Assembly: GCA_018383835.1 (NCBI GenBank)
Contig: JAHAWR010000031.1
Span: 2,398 to 13,376 of the forward strand
From: Candidatus Jordarchaeia archaeon
Lineage (GTDB): Archaea; Asgardarchaeota; Jordiarchaeia; Jordiarchaeales; Freyrarchaeaceae
Direction of reading: 5' to 3'
Length of the DNA stretch: 10,979 bases
Numbering within the stretch: the first letter of the stretch is position 1; each line of letters begins with the position of its first letter. The notes under the pieces are model-generated. The model searched no databases. It was not told the origin of the DNA and saw only the letters and a list, made by a program, of their open reading frames with translations. This document shows positions 1 through 5,505 of the stretch, piece by piece. Made by a program: the position numbers and the translations under genes.

Positions 1-920
1 CCCTCACCCTTCCTGCAGAAGCCGAGATCCTCATATGCCATTATTTCGGCTATGGTGAAGCAGTCGTGGACGGCTGCGACGTCAAGCTGCCTCAGCGGGT
101 CATCTATGCCGGCCATCCTGTAAGCCATACAGGATGCGTTAACTGTCGCCCTCAGACTTCCATAGTCTTCTCTCCTAGAAAGATTCGCAGTATCGCTACT
201 GTATCCGACTCCACTCACCCATACAGGGTCATCTACTCCGAGTTCCTTAATCTTCCTCTCACTTGCCAGTAAGGCTGCAGCTGCCCCATCGCTTATGGGG
301 CTACAGTCGAAGAGACGGAGGGGATACGCAACGTAGCTTGAGGTAAGCGCCTCTTCCAAGGTTACCTCCTTCTGGAAGTGCGCCTTAGGGTTCCGCGCAG
401 CGTTCCTGTGATTTTTCACCGCCACCATGGCCATCTGCTTCTCCGTAGTCCCGTAGCGAGCCATGTGGGCGGATGCGTGCATGGCGTAGTGCCCGGGAAA
501 TGTTGTGCCGTATTGGTGGAACTCCCAGAGGTAGCTGCCACCCCTGCCGCCGACAGCCAGAGAAGTTGCCGTGTCAACCTCCGTCATCTTTTCACACCCA
601 ATAGCTATAGCCAAGTCCACTAAGCCCGCCTTTATGCTCGAGTACGCGGCATAGATCGCGGCGCTACCGGTCGCACATGCCGCCTCAACCCTTAGTGGAC
701 CCTTACCGGCGAAGCCACAGTACTCGTTAACAGGTACCGCTGGCATCAGCTCGTAGCTCCTCGTCCCCGCTGTCCCCACAACACTTAGCTCCACGTCCTC
801 CCGGGAAACCCCCGCGTCGGCCATGGCTTCCATAACCGCTTCGAAGGCTACCTCCTGTAGTGTAGTATCCCTCCTAACTCCGAACTTGGAGCAACCAACG
901 CCAATAACGCCGACCTTCAA
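1..920 (-). CDS. Archaeal thiolase (acetyl-CoA C-acetyltransferase family), 3' end missing
   Basis: The reading frame starts at TTG (918-920) and is still open at the left edge after 306 codons. The family usually has about 390 residues, so roughly 80 C-terminal residues lie outside. The N-terminus reads MKVGVIGVGCSKFG, typical of archaeal thiolases. The nucleophilic cysteine is Cys82 in VEAACATGSAA. The active-site histidine is His285 in VHDCFTIAEIMAYEDLGF, and the last active-site cysteine motif would be beyond the edge. A TGA directly upstream in frame leaves TTG as the first possible start, and a GGAGG ribosome-binding site lies 8-9 bases before it. Family members act on acetoacetyl-CoA or 3-ketoacyl-CoA, and in many archaea they are encoded beside HMG-CoA synthase and a DUF35 protein. 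Neither partner is visible here. The substrate cannot be read from sequence; the acyl-CoA ligase 6 kb away is only loosely suggestive. Confidence 0.93.
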   Translation of the reverse strand, partial: MKVGVIGVGCSKFGVRRDTTLQEVAFEAVMEAMADAGVSREDVELSVVGTAGTRSYELMPAVPVNEYCGFAGKGPLRVEAACATGSAAIYAAYSSIKAGLVDLAIAIGCEKMTEVDTATSLAVGGRGGSYLWEFHQYGTTFPGHYAMHASAHMARYGTTEKQMAMVAVKNHRNAARNPKAHFQKEVTLEEALTSSYVAYPLRLFDCSPISDGAAAALLASERKIKELGVDDPVWVSGVGYSSDTANLSRREDYGSLRATVNASCMAYRMAGIDDPLRQLDVAAVHDCFTIAEIMAYEDLGFCRKGE

Positions 921-984
921 TCAGTGCACCTCCACTCCTCCACGCAAACATAGGAACGCAGCCACCCCTATAGCCATCCATCGA

Positions 985-996
985 ATTTTTATTGCT
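985..996 (-). promoter_or_regulatory. Possible box A of the thiolase gene
   Basis: Read on the minus strand this is an AATAAAAATT stretch about 65-70 bases before the TTG start at 920. Transcription would begin near 963. That leaves a leader of about 40 bases, which contains the GGAGG site at about 929-933. It is a weak match to the TTTAWA consensus. The alternative is read-through from the PAP2-like gene ending at 1006. Confidence 0.35.
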
Positions 997-1005
997 TTCG
1001 CCCCT

Positions 1006-1683
1006 TCAAGGGTGTATTAGGGTGCTGATGAGGCGGGATATGAAAGAGCTTGCGAGGAACGCTGGGTTCCAGTATGGGTAGAGCAGAAAGCACACCACCA
1101 ACGTTATGAGTGAGGAAAGAAGGAGGCCTGTTGCTGCCTGAGGCAACGTGTGGGCTCTAAGCTTCACTCTAGCCCAAACCAATGCAACCGCTAGGATGAA
1201 GAACGCGGCACCGGGTAAACCATACACGTATGTGAGCGCAGTTGCTGGTCCTCCTATTCCAGCTGTGTGAACACTTATTTTCCACTTGAAGTTGATCAGC
1301 ATGCACGCCAGTGTCACGAAGAAGTATGAAAAAGAGGCGAGTAGCATTATCGTTGAAGAATGGTAAGCGAATATGAGGGAGGCTAGGCCGTAGCCTGCTA
1401 GCCCTATTACGTAGAACGTGTGTCTTTTTTCCTTTTCCGTCCTGTTAAATGAGACAATGCCTTTCCATAATGCGTACGCCAGGGGGATGCCGGGAGCCAG
1501 CACCATGGTTGTGATTCCTACTACAGCACACTGAAGCGGAGAGAAGTGCACTCCTGTTCCTATTGGTGAGAGAAAAGAGAAGATAAGGACTGCAATGGCT
1601 GTCACGTTTTGAGCAGGGAAAACTCTTGAAAGGATGTTGGCTAACGAAGTACCCACATCTCCCTGCTCCACGAAAACCACCAT
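1006..1683 (-). CDS. PAP2-superfamily integral membrane protein
   Basis: The protein has 225 residues from ATG 1683; a GTG two codons earlier (1689) is the alternative start. It has about six hydrophobic segments. In numbering from the GTG, three stretches line up with phosphatidic acid phosphatase type 2 motifs. FNRTEKEKR (81-89) is a basic motif-1 equivalent. SVHTAG (139-144) stands where PSGH is usual. ARVKLRAHTLPQ (173-184) fits SR-x5-H-x3-D except that Ser is Ala and Asp is Gln. Similar variant motifs, as I recall them, occur in PAP2-like proteins of other prokaryotes, so loss of activity should not be assumed. PAP2 enzymes remove phosphate from lipid or polyprenyl phosphates at the membrane; that activity here is inference. 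A box A at 1704-1709 suggests a separate, leaderless transcript, though the gene is also 57-60 bases downstream of the preceding membrane gene. Confidence 0.65.
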   Translation of the reverse strand: MVVFVEQGDVGTSLANILSRVFPAQNVTAIAVLIFSFLSPIGTGVHFSPLQCAVVGITTMVLAPGIPLAYALWKGIVSFNRTEKEKRHTFYVIGLAGYGLASLIFAYHSSTIMLLASFSYFFVTLACMLINFKWKISVHTAGIGGPATALTYVYGLPGAAFFILAVALVWARVKLRAHTLPQAATGLLLSSLITLVVCFLLYPYWNPAFLASSFISRLISTLIHP

Positions 1684-1703
1684 TTCCACAAGGAGGCGAC
1701 GTC

Positions 1704-1709
1704 TTTAAA
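1704..1709 (-). promoter_or_regulatory. Box A (TTTAAA) of the PAP2-like gene
   Basis: A perfect TTTAAA preceded by the purine-rich GAAAAC sits about 25 bases before ATG 1683 on the minus strand. This spacing implies a leaderless mRNA, which agrees with the lack of any purine-rich ribosome-binding site before the gene: the bases just upstream read GCCTCCTT. Confidence 0.55.
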
Positions 1710-1743
1710 CGTTTTCGCCGGTAGAGGCGCGACTCTGAACACA

Positions 1744-2175
1744 TTAATCACTGTTGACGTATATTAGCGCCGGTAGGGATGCAAGCGCACATGCCATGTA
1801 TGCCACAGAGTGATAGATTGTGGTGTCGGGGAAGAGAAAGGCAATAAGCAGGAGTGGAGTCTGCCCAGGTTGATAGGAAGCTAGGAAGGATGCAAAGCGC
1901 GAGACGACGAAGAGGATAAGGTACGCGCTTGGAAGGATGCGGCCAACACGCCTGGACCAAGCGAATGCCGAGAGGGAGGTTAGCCCTAAGCTACCTGAAG
2001 CTAAGGGAAGAAGTTTTTGGGAGAGCGTGAACTGTTGAATAGACAGGAAGTTTGGGGAAAGGTAAATCGATTGGAGGGGGAGGTATGGATAGAGAATGTT
2101 TATGGCGGTTGAGGATAATGGGAGAAGGGATAGGAAGAGCAAGTAGAGTGAGAACAGGAGGTCACCCCGCTGCAA
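1744..2175 (-). CDS. Small multi-pass membrane protein of unknown function
   Basis: The protein has 143 residues and a TTG start, which lies 3 bases after the TGA of the Mop gene. Translation is therefore probably coupled and the ORF belongs to the same operon. Hydrophobic segments are visible at about residues 6-27, 55-71, 80-99, 106-116 and 121-140. The short basic stretch SRRVGR at 74-79 could be cytoplasmic. I do not recognise a family. The composition is rich in Leu and Ser with few charges. No transport signature such as an ABC-permease EAA loop is visible, so calling it a molybdate permease because of its neighbours would not be justified. The start could be further inside, but no ATG occurs near the N-terminus. 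Coding status rests on frame length, hydrophobic pattern and tight spacing. Confidence 0.6.
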   Translation of the reverse strand: MQRGDLLFSLYLLFLSLLPLSSTAINILYPYLPLQSIYLSPNFLSIQQFTLSQKLLPLASGSLGLTSLSAFAWSRRVGRILPSAYLILFVVSRFASFLASYQPGQTPLLLIAFLFPDTTIYHSVAYMACALASLPALIYVNSD

Positions 2176-2178
2176 GAC

Positions 2179-2394
2179 TCAGCCTCCATCCTTGGCTACT
2201 ATGACCTCGGTCGCCTTAAATACTACTTCCACCTTGTCTCCCTCTTTTAGTTCGAGTTCCCTCGCCGCTTCGCTGGTTACCAGGGCTGTCACCTCTTCAA
2301 CATTCTCTACACTTACCCAGACCCTTGCCAGAGCACCGTCCCTTTCAACCCTTACGATGCGGCCACTAAACATGTTCCTAGCACTAATCTTCAC
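2179..2394 (-). CDS. mop: Mop/molbindin protein with one TOBE domain
   Basis: The 71-residue protein starts at GTG and is one molbindin (TOBE/Mop) domain with almost nothing added. It opens with the characteristic SARNMFSGRIVRVE, has the central strand ARVWVSV, then TSEAARELELKEGDKVEV, and ends with FKATEVIVAK. Such small proteins bind molybdate or tungstate in the cytoplasm, usually as oligomers with sites at subunit interfaces, and serve in oxyanion storage or homeostasis. A GGTGGTGG tract just upstream may act as ribosome-binding site. The gene lies 63 bases after the ModE-like gene, which carries the same kind of domain, and 3 bases before a small membrane-protein gene. Which oxyanion is bound cannot be told from the sequence; thermophilic archaea often use tungsten. 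Confidence 0.9.
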   Translation of the reverse strand: MKISARNMFSGRIVRVERDGALARVWVSVENVEEVTALVTSEAARELELKEGDKVEVVFKATEVIVAKDGG

Positions 2395-2423
2395 ACGCCA
2401 CCACCACGCAAATCAACATTGGC

Positions 2424-2454
2424 TAGTAAGGGTGCAGAAAGCTGTGCTTTACTA
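2424..2454. repeat. Inverted repeat with inner hairpin between the modE-like and mop genes
   Basis: The arms are TAGTAA (2424-2429) and TTACTA (2449-2454). A second perfect stem, AAAGC-TGT-GCTTT, occupies 2438-2450. The stop of the ModE-like gene begins at 2460, so the element lies wholly between the two genes. It could be a ModE operator governing mop, or an mRNA stem-loop setting relative expression. Confidence 0.35.
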
Positions 2455-2457
2455 AGC

Positions 2458-3039
2458 TCACATTGGCTCCTCTTTACTGATCATCACTTCTGTCGCCTTT
2501 ATTATTACCTTGACGTCGTCCCCGGGCTTTAAGTTAAGTTCATCTGCCGAGGCGGAAGATATGGCGGCCACTATCTCGACAGAAGCGCCAACCTCTACTT
2601 TAACCATAGCAGCCGGCCCCTCAACTTTGACCAGCCTAACTCTGCCGGGCACCACGTTCTTGTCGGGAATTGAAATCCCGCAGGCTTCCCACATTTCCGG
2701 GTTCTCAAGTGCGTTGTTAAGGAAGCGGCTGAAGCGCATATACTTGAGGAGAAGGAGCTTGCCGGCTTCCGTCAGGACAGTCCTCCCCCTCTCGCTTCCA
2801 CCCCTAATCGAAGCGGCCACTTTCACTCCCAATTTGCCCTCGATCTTCCTCAAGTAGTTCCAAGCGTATTTGTATGAGACGCCGAGCCTCTCAGCGGCAG
2901 CCCTGAGGCTTCCCTCGTCAAGAACTCCCTTTAGCAGCTCGGCGCCTCCCCTCCCCATCACACTCCCTTCGTCAGCTTCAAGCCAAACCTTCACCCTGGG
3001 CTTAACCTTCAACGGAGAACCCCCACAAGCACCGCTCAA
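2458..3039 (-). CDS. modE: ModE-type molybdate/tungstate-responsive regulator (HTH + Mop domain)
   Basis: The protein has 193 residues. The N-terminal half (about 13-105) is a ModE/LysR-type winged helix: PRVKVWLEADEG, then GSLRAAAERLGVSYKYAWNY with the SYKYAW recognition-helix signature, then the wing before LTEAGKLLLLKY. The C-terminal part (about 128-190) is a single TOBE/Mop domain with NVVPGRVRLVKV, ASADELNLKPGDDVKV and IKATEVMISK. Bacterial ModE represses molybdate uptake genes when the oxyanion is bound, and an equivalent role is inferred here. The TTG start overlaps the TGA of the HEAT gene (TTGA), so translation is probably coupled; no ribosome-binding site is seen. A GTG in the PRVKVW stretch is an alternative start but would trim the domain edge. 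One Mop domain instead of the two of E. coli ModE is common in archaeal-type proteins. Confidence 0.9.
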   Translation of the reverse strand: MSGACGGSPLKVKPRVKVWLEADEGSVMGRGGAELLKGVLDEGSLRAAAERLGVSYKYAWNYLRKIEGKLGVKVAASIRGGSERGRTVLTEAGKLLLLKYMRFSRFLNNALENPEMWEACGISIPDKNVVPGRVRLVKVEGPAAMVKVEVGASVEIVAAISSASADELNLKPGDDVKVIIKATEVMISKEEPM

Positions 3040-4487
3040 ATACGCTCATTTACGTCCGGAGGACTAAGGTTGTCAAGAAAAGTTACAGGTATGTGCTTCT
3101 CCCTTCTGGCTCCAGTCTGAAACTCAACTATTTTGCTGGCGTCATCTATTCTTCCTTGCAGGACACCAGACGAAAACGATTCTTCGAGAATTTTAATCAG
3201 TAACTCCTCGCTCACCCCGACCTTCTCGGCGATCTTTTCCACACGAATGCGCGAGTAAACCTTCGCCAGCTCATTTATCTTTCTTTCAATAACGTCAAGG
3301 GCGATAAGGCGGTCTCCATCTACCACTCCTCTAAATCCGCCCTTAACCATTTCCTCGAAGACCGAAATCACGTCTTCGTCCCTCAATACGGGGTGCCCCC
3401 TAAAACTCGCCTTTGGAACATCCCTCAAGGAGACCACACCCCTAGTCTCCAATAAGCCTCTGAGAACGCTGCCAAGGCCTTGGAGGGCTTTAGCCCTCTC
3501 GGCCCCCAACAGGTCAACCTCCTTCGCCAGCCTATCAAGCCGCTCCTCCTCCTTTTCAAACACCTCCAGACACCAGCCTCCAGCCTTAACTAGCTGGAAC
3601 TTGAGCTCGTCAGCGAGCTCGTCAAGTTCCACTATGTACTCGTCGGCAGTCTTCAAATCGCCTTTACTTAAGGCCTCTTCCAGCTTCCCCAAGCGCCGCC
3701 TGAAGTCCTCTAAACCCTTAAGCGCCCCGACACTCAATTCAACCCACTCAGCCTCGTTGCCGGAGAAGCCAAACTTCTTCGCAAAAGATTCGAGGACACG
3801 CCTTGCTTCAGCCCTAATTTCAGATTTCTCAGCGTCTAGAAGAGGTACTACGTGGATGATGGCTTCCTGCAACCCGACCTCGCCAATGGTCTTCAGGGAG
3901 GCGTAAACTACATCCGCACATTCATCCCTAAGCGCCGCGATAAGATGCGGGAAGGCGTCTTCCTTCCTGAGCAGCCCTAGAGATCTCACGGCCATCACTC
4001 TCACGCTGGGATCACTATTACGGAGAGCTTTCACTAAGCCCTGAAAGGCGGACTCATCCCTCAGACGCCTAAGAGCGTTCACAGCCTCCAGCCGAACCTC
4101 TACGGCGGAGTCGTCCAGCGCCTCTACCAAGTAGGGCGTCAGCTTCGGGTCTCCAATCTCCCCCAGAATAGCGGTAGCCAACCACCGCACAGCAGGATTT
4201 GCGTCTTTCATCAAGTCGACGATCTGGAATGCGAAAGTACGCCCTCCAGCAACACTCACAAACCTAGCTAGAAGAAGCGACGGGTAAAAACCGAGAGCTT
4301 CCACTTCTCTCAAGCAATTGAGAAGTGTCTCAGAATCAGCTTTAACAAGAAAACGGAGGCACTCTCGAACATCAGGAAAACGGGCATCTCTAAGCAGTCT
4401 AACCAGTTTCCTCAGAGCCACTCTGTCGTCCTTGCCTACAATCCCAAACACCCCTTCCCTCCTCCCAACCAATCTCCAAAGAAGCAT
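3036..4487 (-). CDS. HEAT-repeat protein with coiled coil and PCI-like winged-helix C-terminus
   Basis: The protein has 483 residues from ATG 4487; an in-frame TTG at 4502 would add five. Residues about 90-240 form at least four HEAT/PBS-type helical repeats with the pattern NPAVRWLATAILGEIGDP, SAVEVRLEAVNALRRL, DPSVRVMAVRSLGLL and SEIRAEARRVLESF. Residues about 255-345 are highly charged helices, probably a coiled coil. Residues about 350-400 may be one winged helix. Residues 408-460 (LAKVYSRIRVEKIAEKVG, then the VLQGRIDD turn, then VEF) resemble the winged helix that closes eukaryotic PCI domains. The likely role is a scaffold or adaptor in a protein or RNA complex; no enzyme motif is seen. 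It is the first gene of a probable operon, and its stop overlaps the start of the ModE-like regulator. I see no clear promoter. The PCI relation is my reading, not a search result. Confidence 0.8.
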   Translation of the reverse strand: MLLWRLVGRREGVFGIVGKDDRVALRKLVRLLRDARFPDVRECLRFLVKADSETLLNCLREVEALGFYPSLLLARFVSVAGGRTFAFQIVDLMKDANPAVRWLATAILGEIGDPKLTPYLVEALDDSAVEVRLEAVNALRRLRDESAFQGLVKALRNSDPSVRVMAVRSLGLLRKEDAFPHLIAALRDECADVVYASLKTIGEVGLQEAIIHVVPLLDAEKSEIRAEARRVLESFAKKFGFSGNEAEWVELSVGALKGLEDFRRRLGKLEEALSKGDLKTADEYIVELDELADELKFQLVKAGGWCLEVFEKEEERLDRLAKEVDLLGAERAKALQGLGSVLRGLLETRGVVSLRDVPKASFRGHPVLRDEDVISVFEEMVKGGFRGVVDGDRLIALDVIERKINELAKVYSRIRVEKIAEKVGVSEELLIKILEESFSSGVLQGRIDDASKIVEFQTGARREKHIPVTFLDNLSPPDVNERI

Positions 4488-4599
4488 TGAGTTTAAAGAC
4501 AAAATAAGTATTAGAATTTTTTGGTCAAAGAGAAAGGAAAGAAAAAAGAAGCGAGACCGCCACCCACGATATCATGCTAATGGTTAGGGAAAGCGTAAA

Positions 4600-4800
4600 G
4601 TGGGTTCTGCCCACCACACTTGGGGCTCTGGTCGCCATCAAGCTTGTCCGCCTTTCTATGCTCATTGGCAACTTGGAGTGTGCCGTCATAAGGCACCAAG
4701 AAGCTTACTTCTCCAGACGCCAAAAACATGTGGAGAAGCCGCCCATCGAGGCCCGTGCCACCTGTAAGCGTCAAGCCACCCAAGCAGAGCCAGAGCTGCT
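4600..4800. ncRNA. Candidate structured RNA or mobile-element remnant (four stem-loops)
   Basis: Four stems follow one another. GTGGG-TTCTG-CCCAC is at 4600-4614. CTTGG (4672-4676) and TGCC (4681-4684) pair with GGCA (4692-4695) and CCAAG (4696-4700), with a 4-base bulge and a 7-base loop. CTTCTCCA (4708-4715) pairs with TGGAGAAG (4731-4738). AGCAG (4783-4787) pairs with CTGCT (4796-4800). AAGCTT copies at 4639-4644 and 4701-4706 could close the second hairpin. The strand is undecided. I checked for signature blocks of RNase P RNA, SRP RNA, 5S rRNA and tRNA and found none. A decayed transposase 3' end is another possibility. Confidence 0.3.
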
Positions 4801-4910
4801 GAAAGCCCTTATGCTAGTTTAAATTTTACTTAACTCTGTGAAGCCGCTGACGGCACTGTTTCTCGCTATTTGGGGGCAGCATTAAGGGGGTACATGGCCG
4901 AATTCAAGGT

Positions 4911-4919
4911 TTTTAAATA
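4911..4919 (+). promoter_or_regulatory. Strong box A (TTTTAAATA) in the intergenic region
   Basis: A near-ideal archaeal TATA element follows AATTCAAGG, which may act as BRE. Its centre lies 28-29 bases before an ATG at 4944, the spacing expected for a leaderless transcript. Confidence 0.5.
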
Positions 4920-4943
4920 GTTAACTTTTTTGTAGTTACTTGT

Positions 4944-5123
4944 ATGGGTTTCTTGGTGTTTGTGTTGTGTTTTGGGTGGTGGGTTGGTTTGATGGGTGCC
5001 TTGAGGCTCTTGGTGTCGGTGCTTGTCGTTGGAGGCGTAAGTGGCCCATGGCGCCTAGGGGGTGGAACGCACCACAAAACGTTAACTATCCGGCAACGGT
5101 ATATGGTGACGAGTTTCTACTAA
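4944..5123 (+). CDS. Possible leaderless small ORF, 59 codons, unknown
   Basis: The ATG lies exactly where transcription from the box A at 4911-4919 should begin. The protein starts MGFLVFVLCFGWWVGLMG and continues hydrophobic to about residue 32, which would give one or two membrane segments. The tail is polar and basic (GGGTHHKTLTIRQRYM). An overlapping 62-codon frame from TTG 4940 to 5128 uses the same stretch in another frame and ends PATVYGDEFLLI. Only one can be right, and the ATG-to-promoter spacing favours this one. I recognise no family. The stretch also contains short stems, for example AGGCG...CGCCT (about 5034-5060) and GTGG-AACGCA-CCAC (about 5062-5075), so the transcript could be non-coding. 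Confidence 0.25.
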   Translation: MGFLVFVLCFGWWVGLMGALRLLVSVLVVGGVSGPWRLGGGTHHKTLTIRQRYMVTSFY

Positions 5124-5301
5124 TTTAAAGGGGGGAGTTACACGCGGAAGAGCCTCATCCAGCCTGAAAGTATTATGCTAAAGTTTTTATACCTCCGACT
5201 TTCATCATATTTTCCAGAGCGATGTAGAGGATTCTGTTGTGAAAGCTGATAGCGCGGTTTCAGGACAAAAGGTTTAAATAACATCTGTTTCGTTATTCTA
5301 T
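5124..5301 (+). promoter_or_regulatory. Intergenic stretch with two archaeal box A elements
   Basis: The first element is TTTTTATA at about 5183-5190, which would place a start near 5214. No ATG-started frame follows at that position. The second is TTTAAATA at 5273-5280, centred about 26 bases before the ATG at 5302, as for a leaderless mRNA. Nothing else is recognised in this stretch. Confidence 0.4.
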
Positions 5302-5505
5302 ATGCGAAATGTGTTGATTTGTATGTATTTTTTTGCGAAAAATATCATTGAGAAAAAATATATTGTGAAAATCGTAATGAAAGATGGGTGGCGATGGAGA
5401 GTAGTCCTGATGTATCCCTTCCCGCCACGTCACTCATGGTTTAATTGCAGGTTATCAAGCTTCAAGGTTGGGGCTACTCATGAGGCGACAGCCATCCAAT
5501 GGTGA
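5302..5505 (+). CDS. Possible leaderless small ORF, 67 codons, unknown
   Basis: ATG 5302 sits at the expected start of transcription from the TTTAAATA at 5273-5280. The predicted protein begins MRNVLICMYFFAKNIIEKKY and turns basic and aromatic (KDGWRWRVV). The first 80 bases are very AT-rich compared with the surroundings, which suggests non-coding or acquired DNA. The frame overlaps the start of the kinase gene by about 26-38 bases in another phase. I recognise no family. The promoter may instead make a leader transcript for the kinase gene. Confidence 0.2.
   Translation: MRNVLICMYFFAKNIIEKKYIVKIVMKDGWRWRVVLMYPFPPRHSWFNCRLSSFKVGATHEATAIQW
5440..5446 (+). promoter_or_regulatory. Possible box A (TTTAATT) of the kinase gene
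   Basis: Its centre at 5443 predicts a start of transcription near 5470. That is close to the in-frame TTG (5468) and about 10 bases before ATG 5480. No clear ribosome-binding site precedes either codon, as expected for a leaderless or short-leader mRNA. Confidence 0.35.

Larger units (their letters stand above)
4488..4943. other. Gene-poor intergenic region with hairpin cluster
   Basis: Nothing recognisable is encoded here. An 82-codon plus frame (4574-4822) and a 68-codon minus frame (4577-4783) overlap each other. Neither resembles a known protein to me. The stretch 4600-4800 is GC-rich and full of short perfect inverted repeats, described separately. A TTTAAATTTT stretch at 4818-4827 could serve as box A in either direction; read leftward it would start a transcript near 4793, at the edge of the hairpin cluster. 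A further small hairpin, GCCG-CTGA-CGGC, lies at 4843-4854. Confidence 0.5.

Noticed and set aside
66..623. Plus-strand frames of 68 and 81 codons
   Set aside because: They lie opposite the thiolase, whose frame is open throughout and carries the family motifs.
1445..1960. Minus-strand frames of 99 and 70 codons overlapping the two membrane proteins
   Set aside because: They run in other phases of the same strand and give basic, motif-free proteins; the hydrophobic frames fit better.
2192..2857. Plus-strand frames of 87 and 115 codons opposite the mop and modE-like genes
   Set aside because: They are Ser/Thr-rich antisense shadows of strongly recognisable minus-strand genes and have no promoter or ribosome-binding site.
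2179..3039. Part of a modABC transporter operon
   Set aside because: No Walker A/LSGGQ ATPase, permease EAA loop or periplasmic binding protein is encoded anywhere in the window.
4600..4800. RNase P RNA, SRP 7S RNA or tRNA
   Set aside because: The GAGGAAAGTC-type and ACAGAA-type blocks, the SRP apical-loop motif and a GGTTCRA T-loop are all absent on both strands.
4574..4822. 82-codon plus frame as a TnpB transposase C-terminus
   Set aside because: The EKPPIEARATCKRQ stretch vaguely recalls tails of archaeal TnpB proteins, but no zinc-ribbon CxxC pairs or catalytic DRD-type motif is present, so I only keep a remnant as an alternative.
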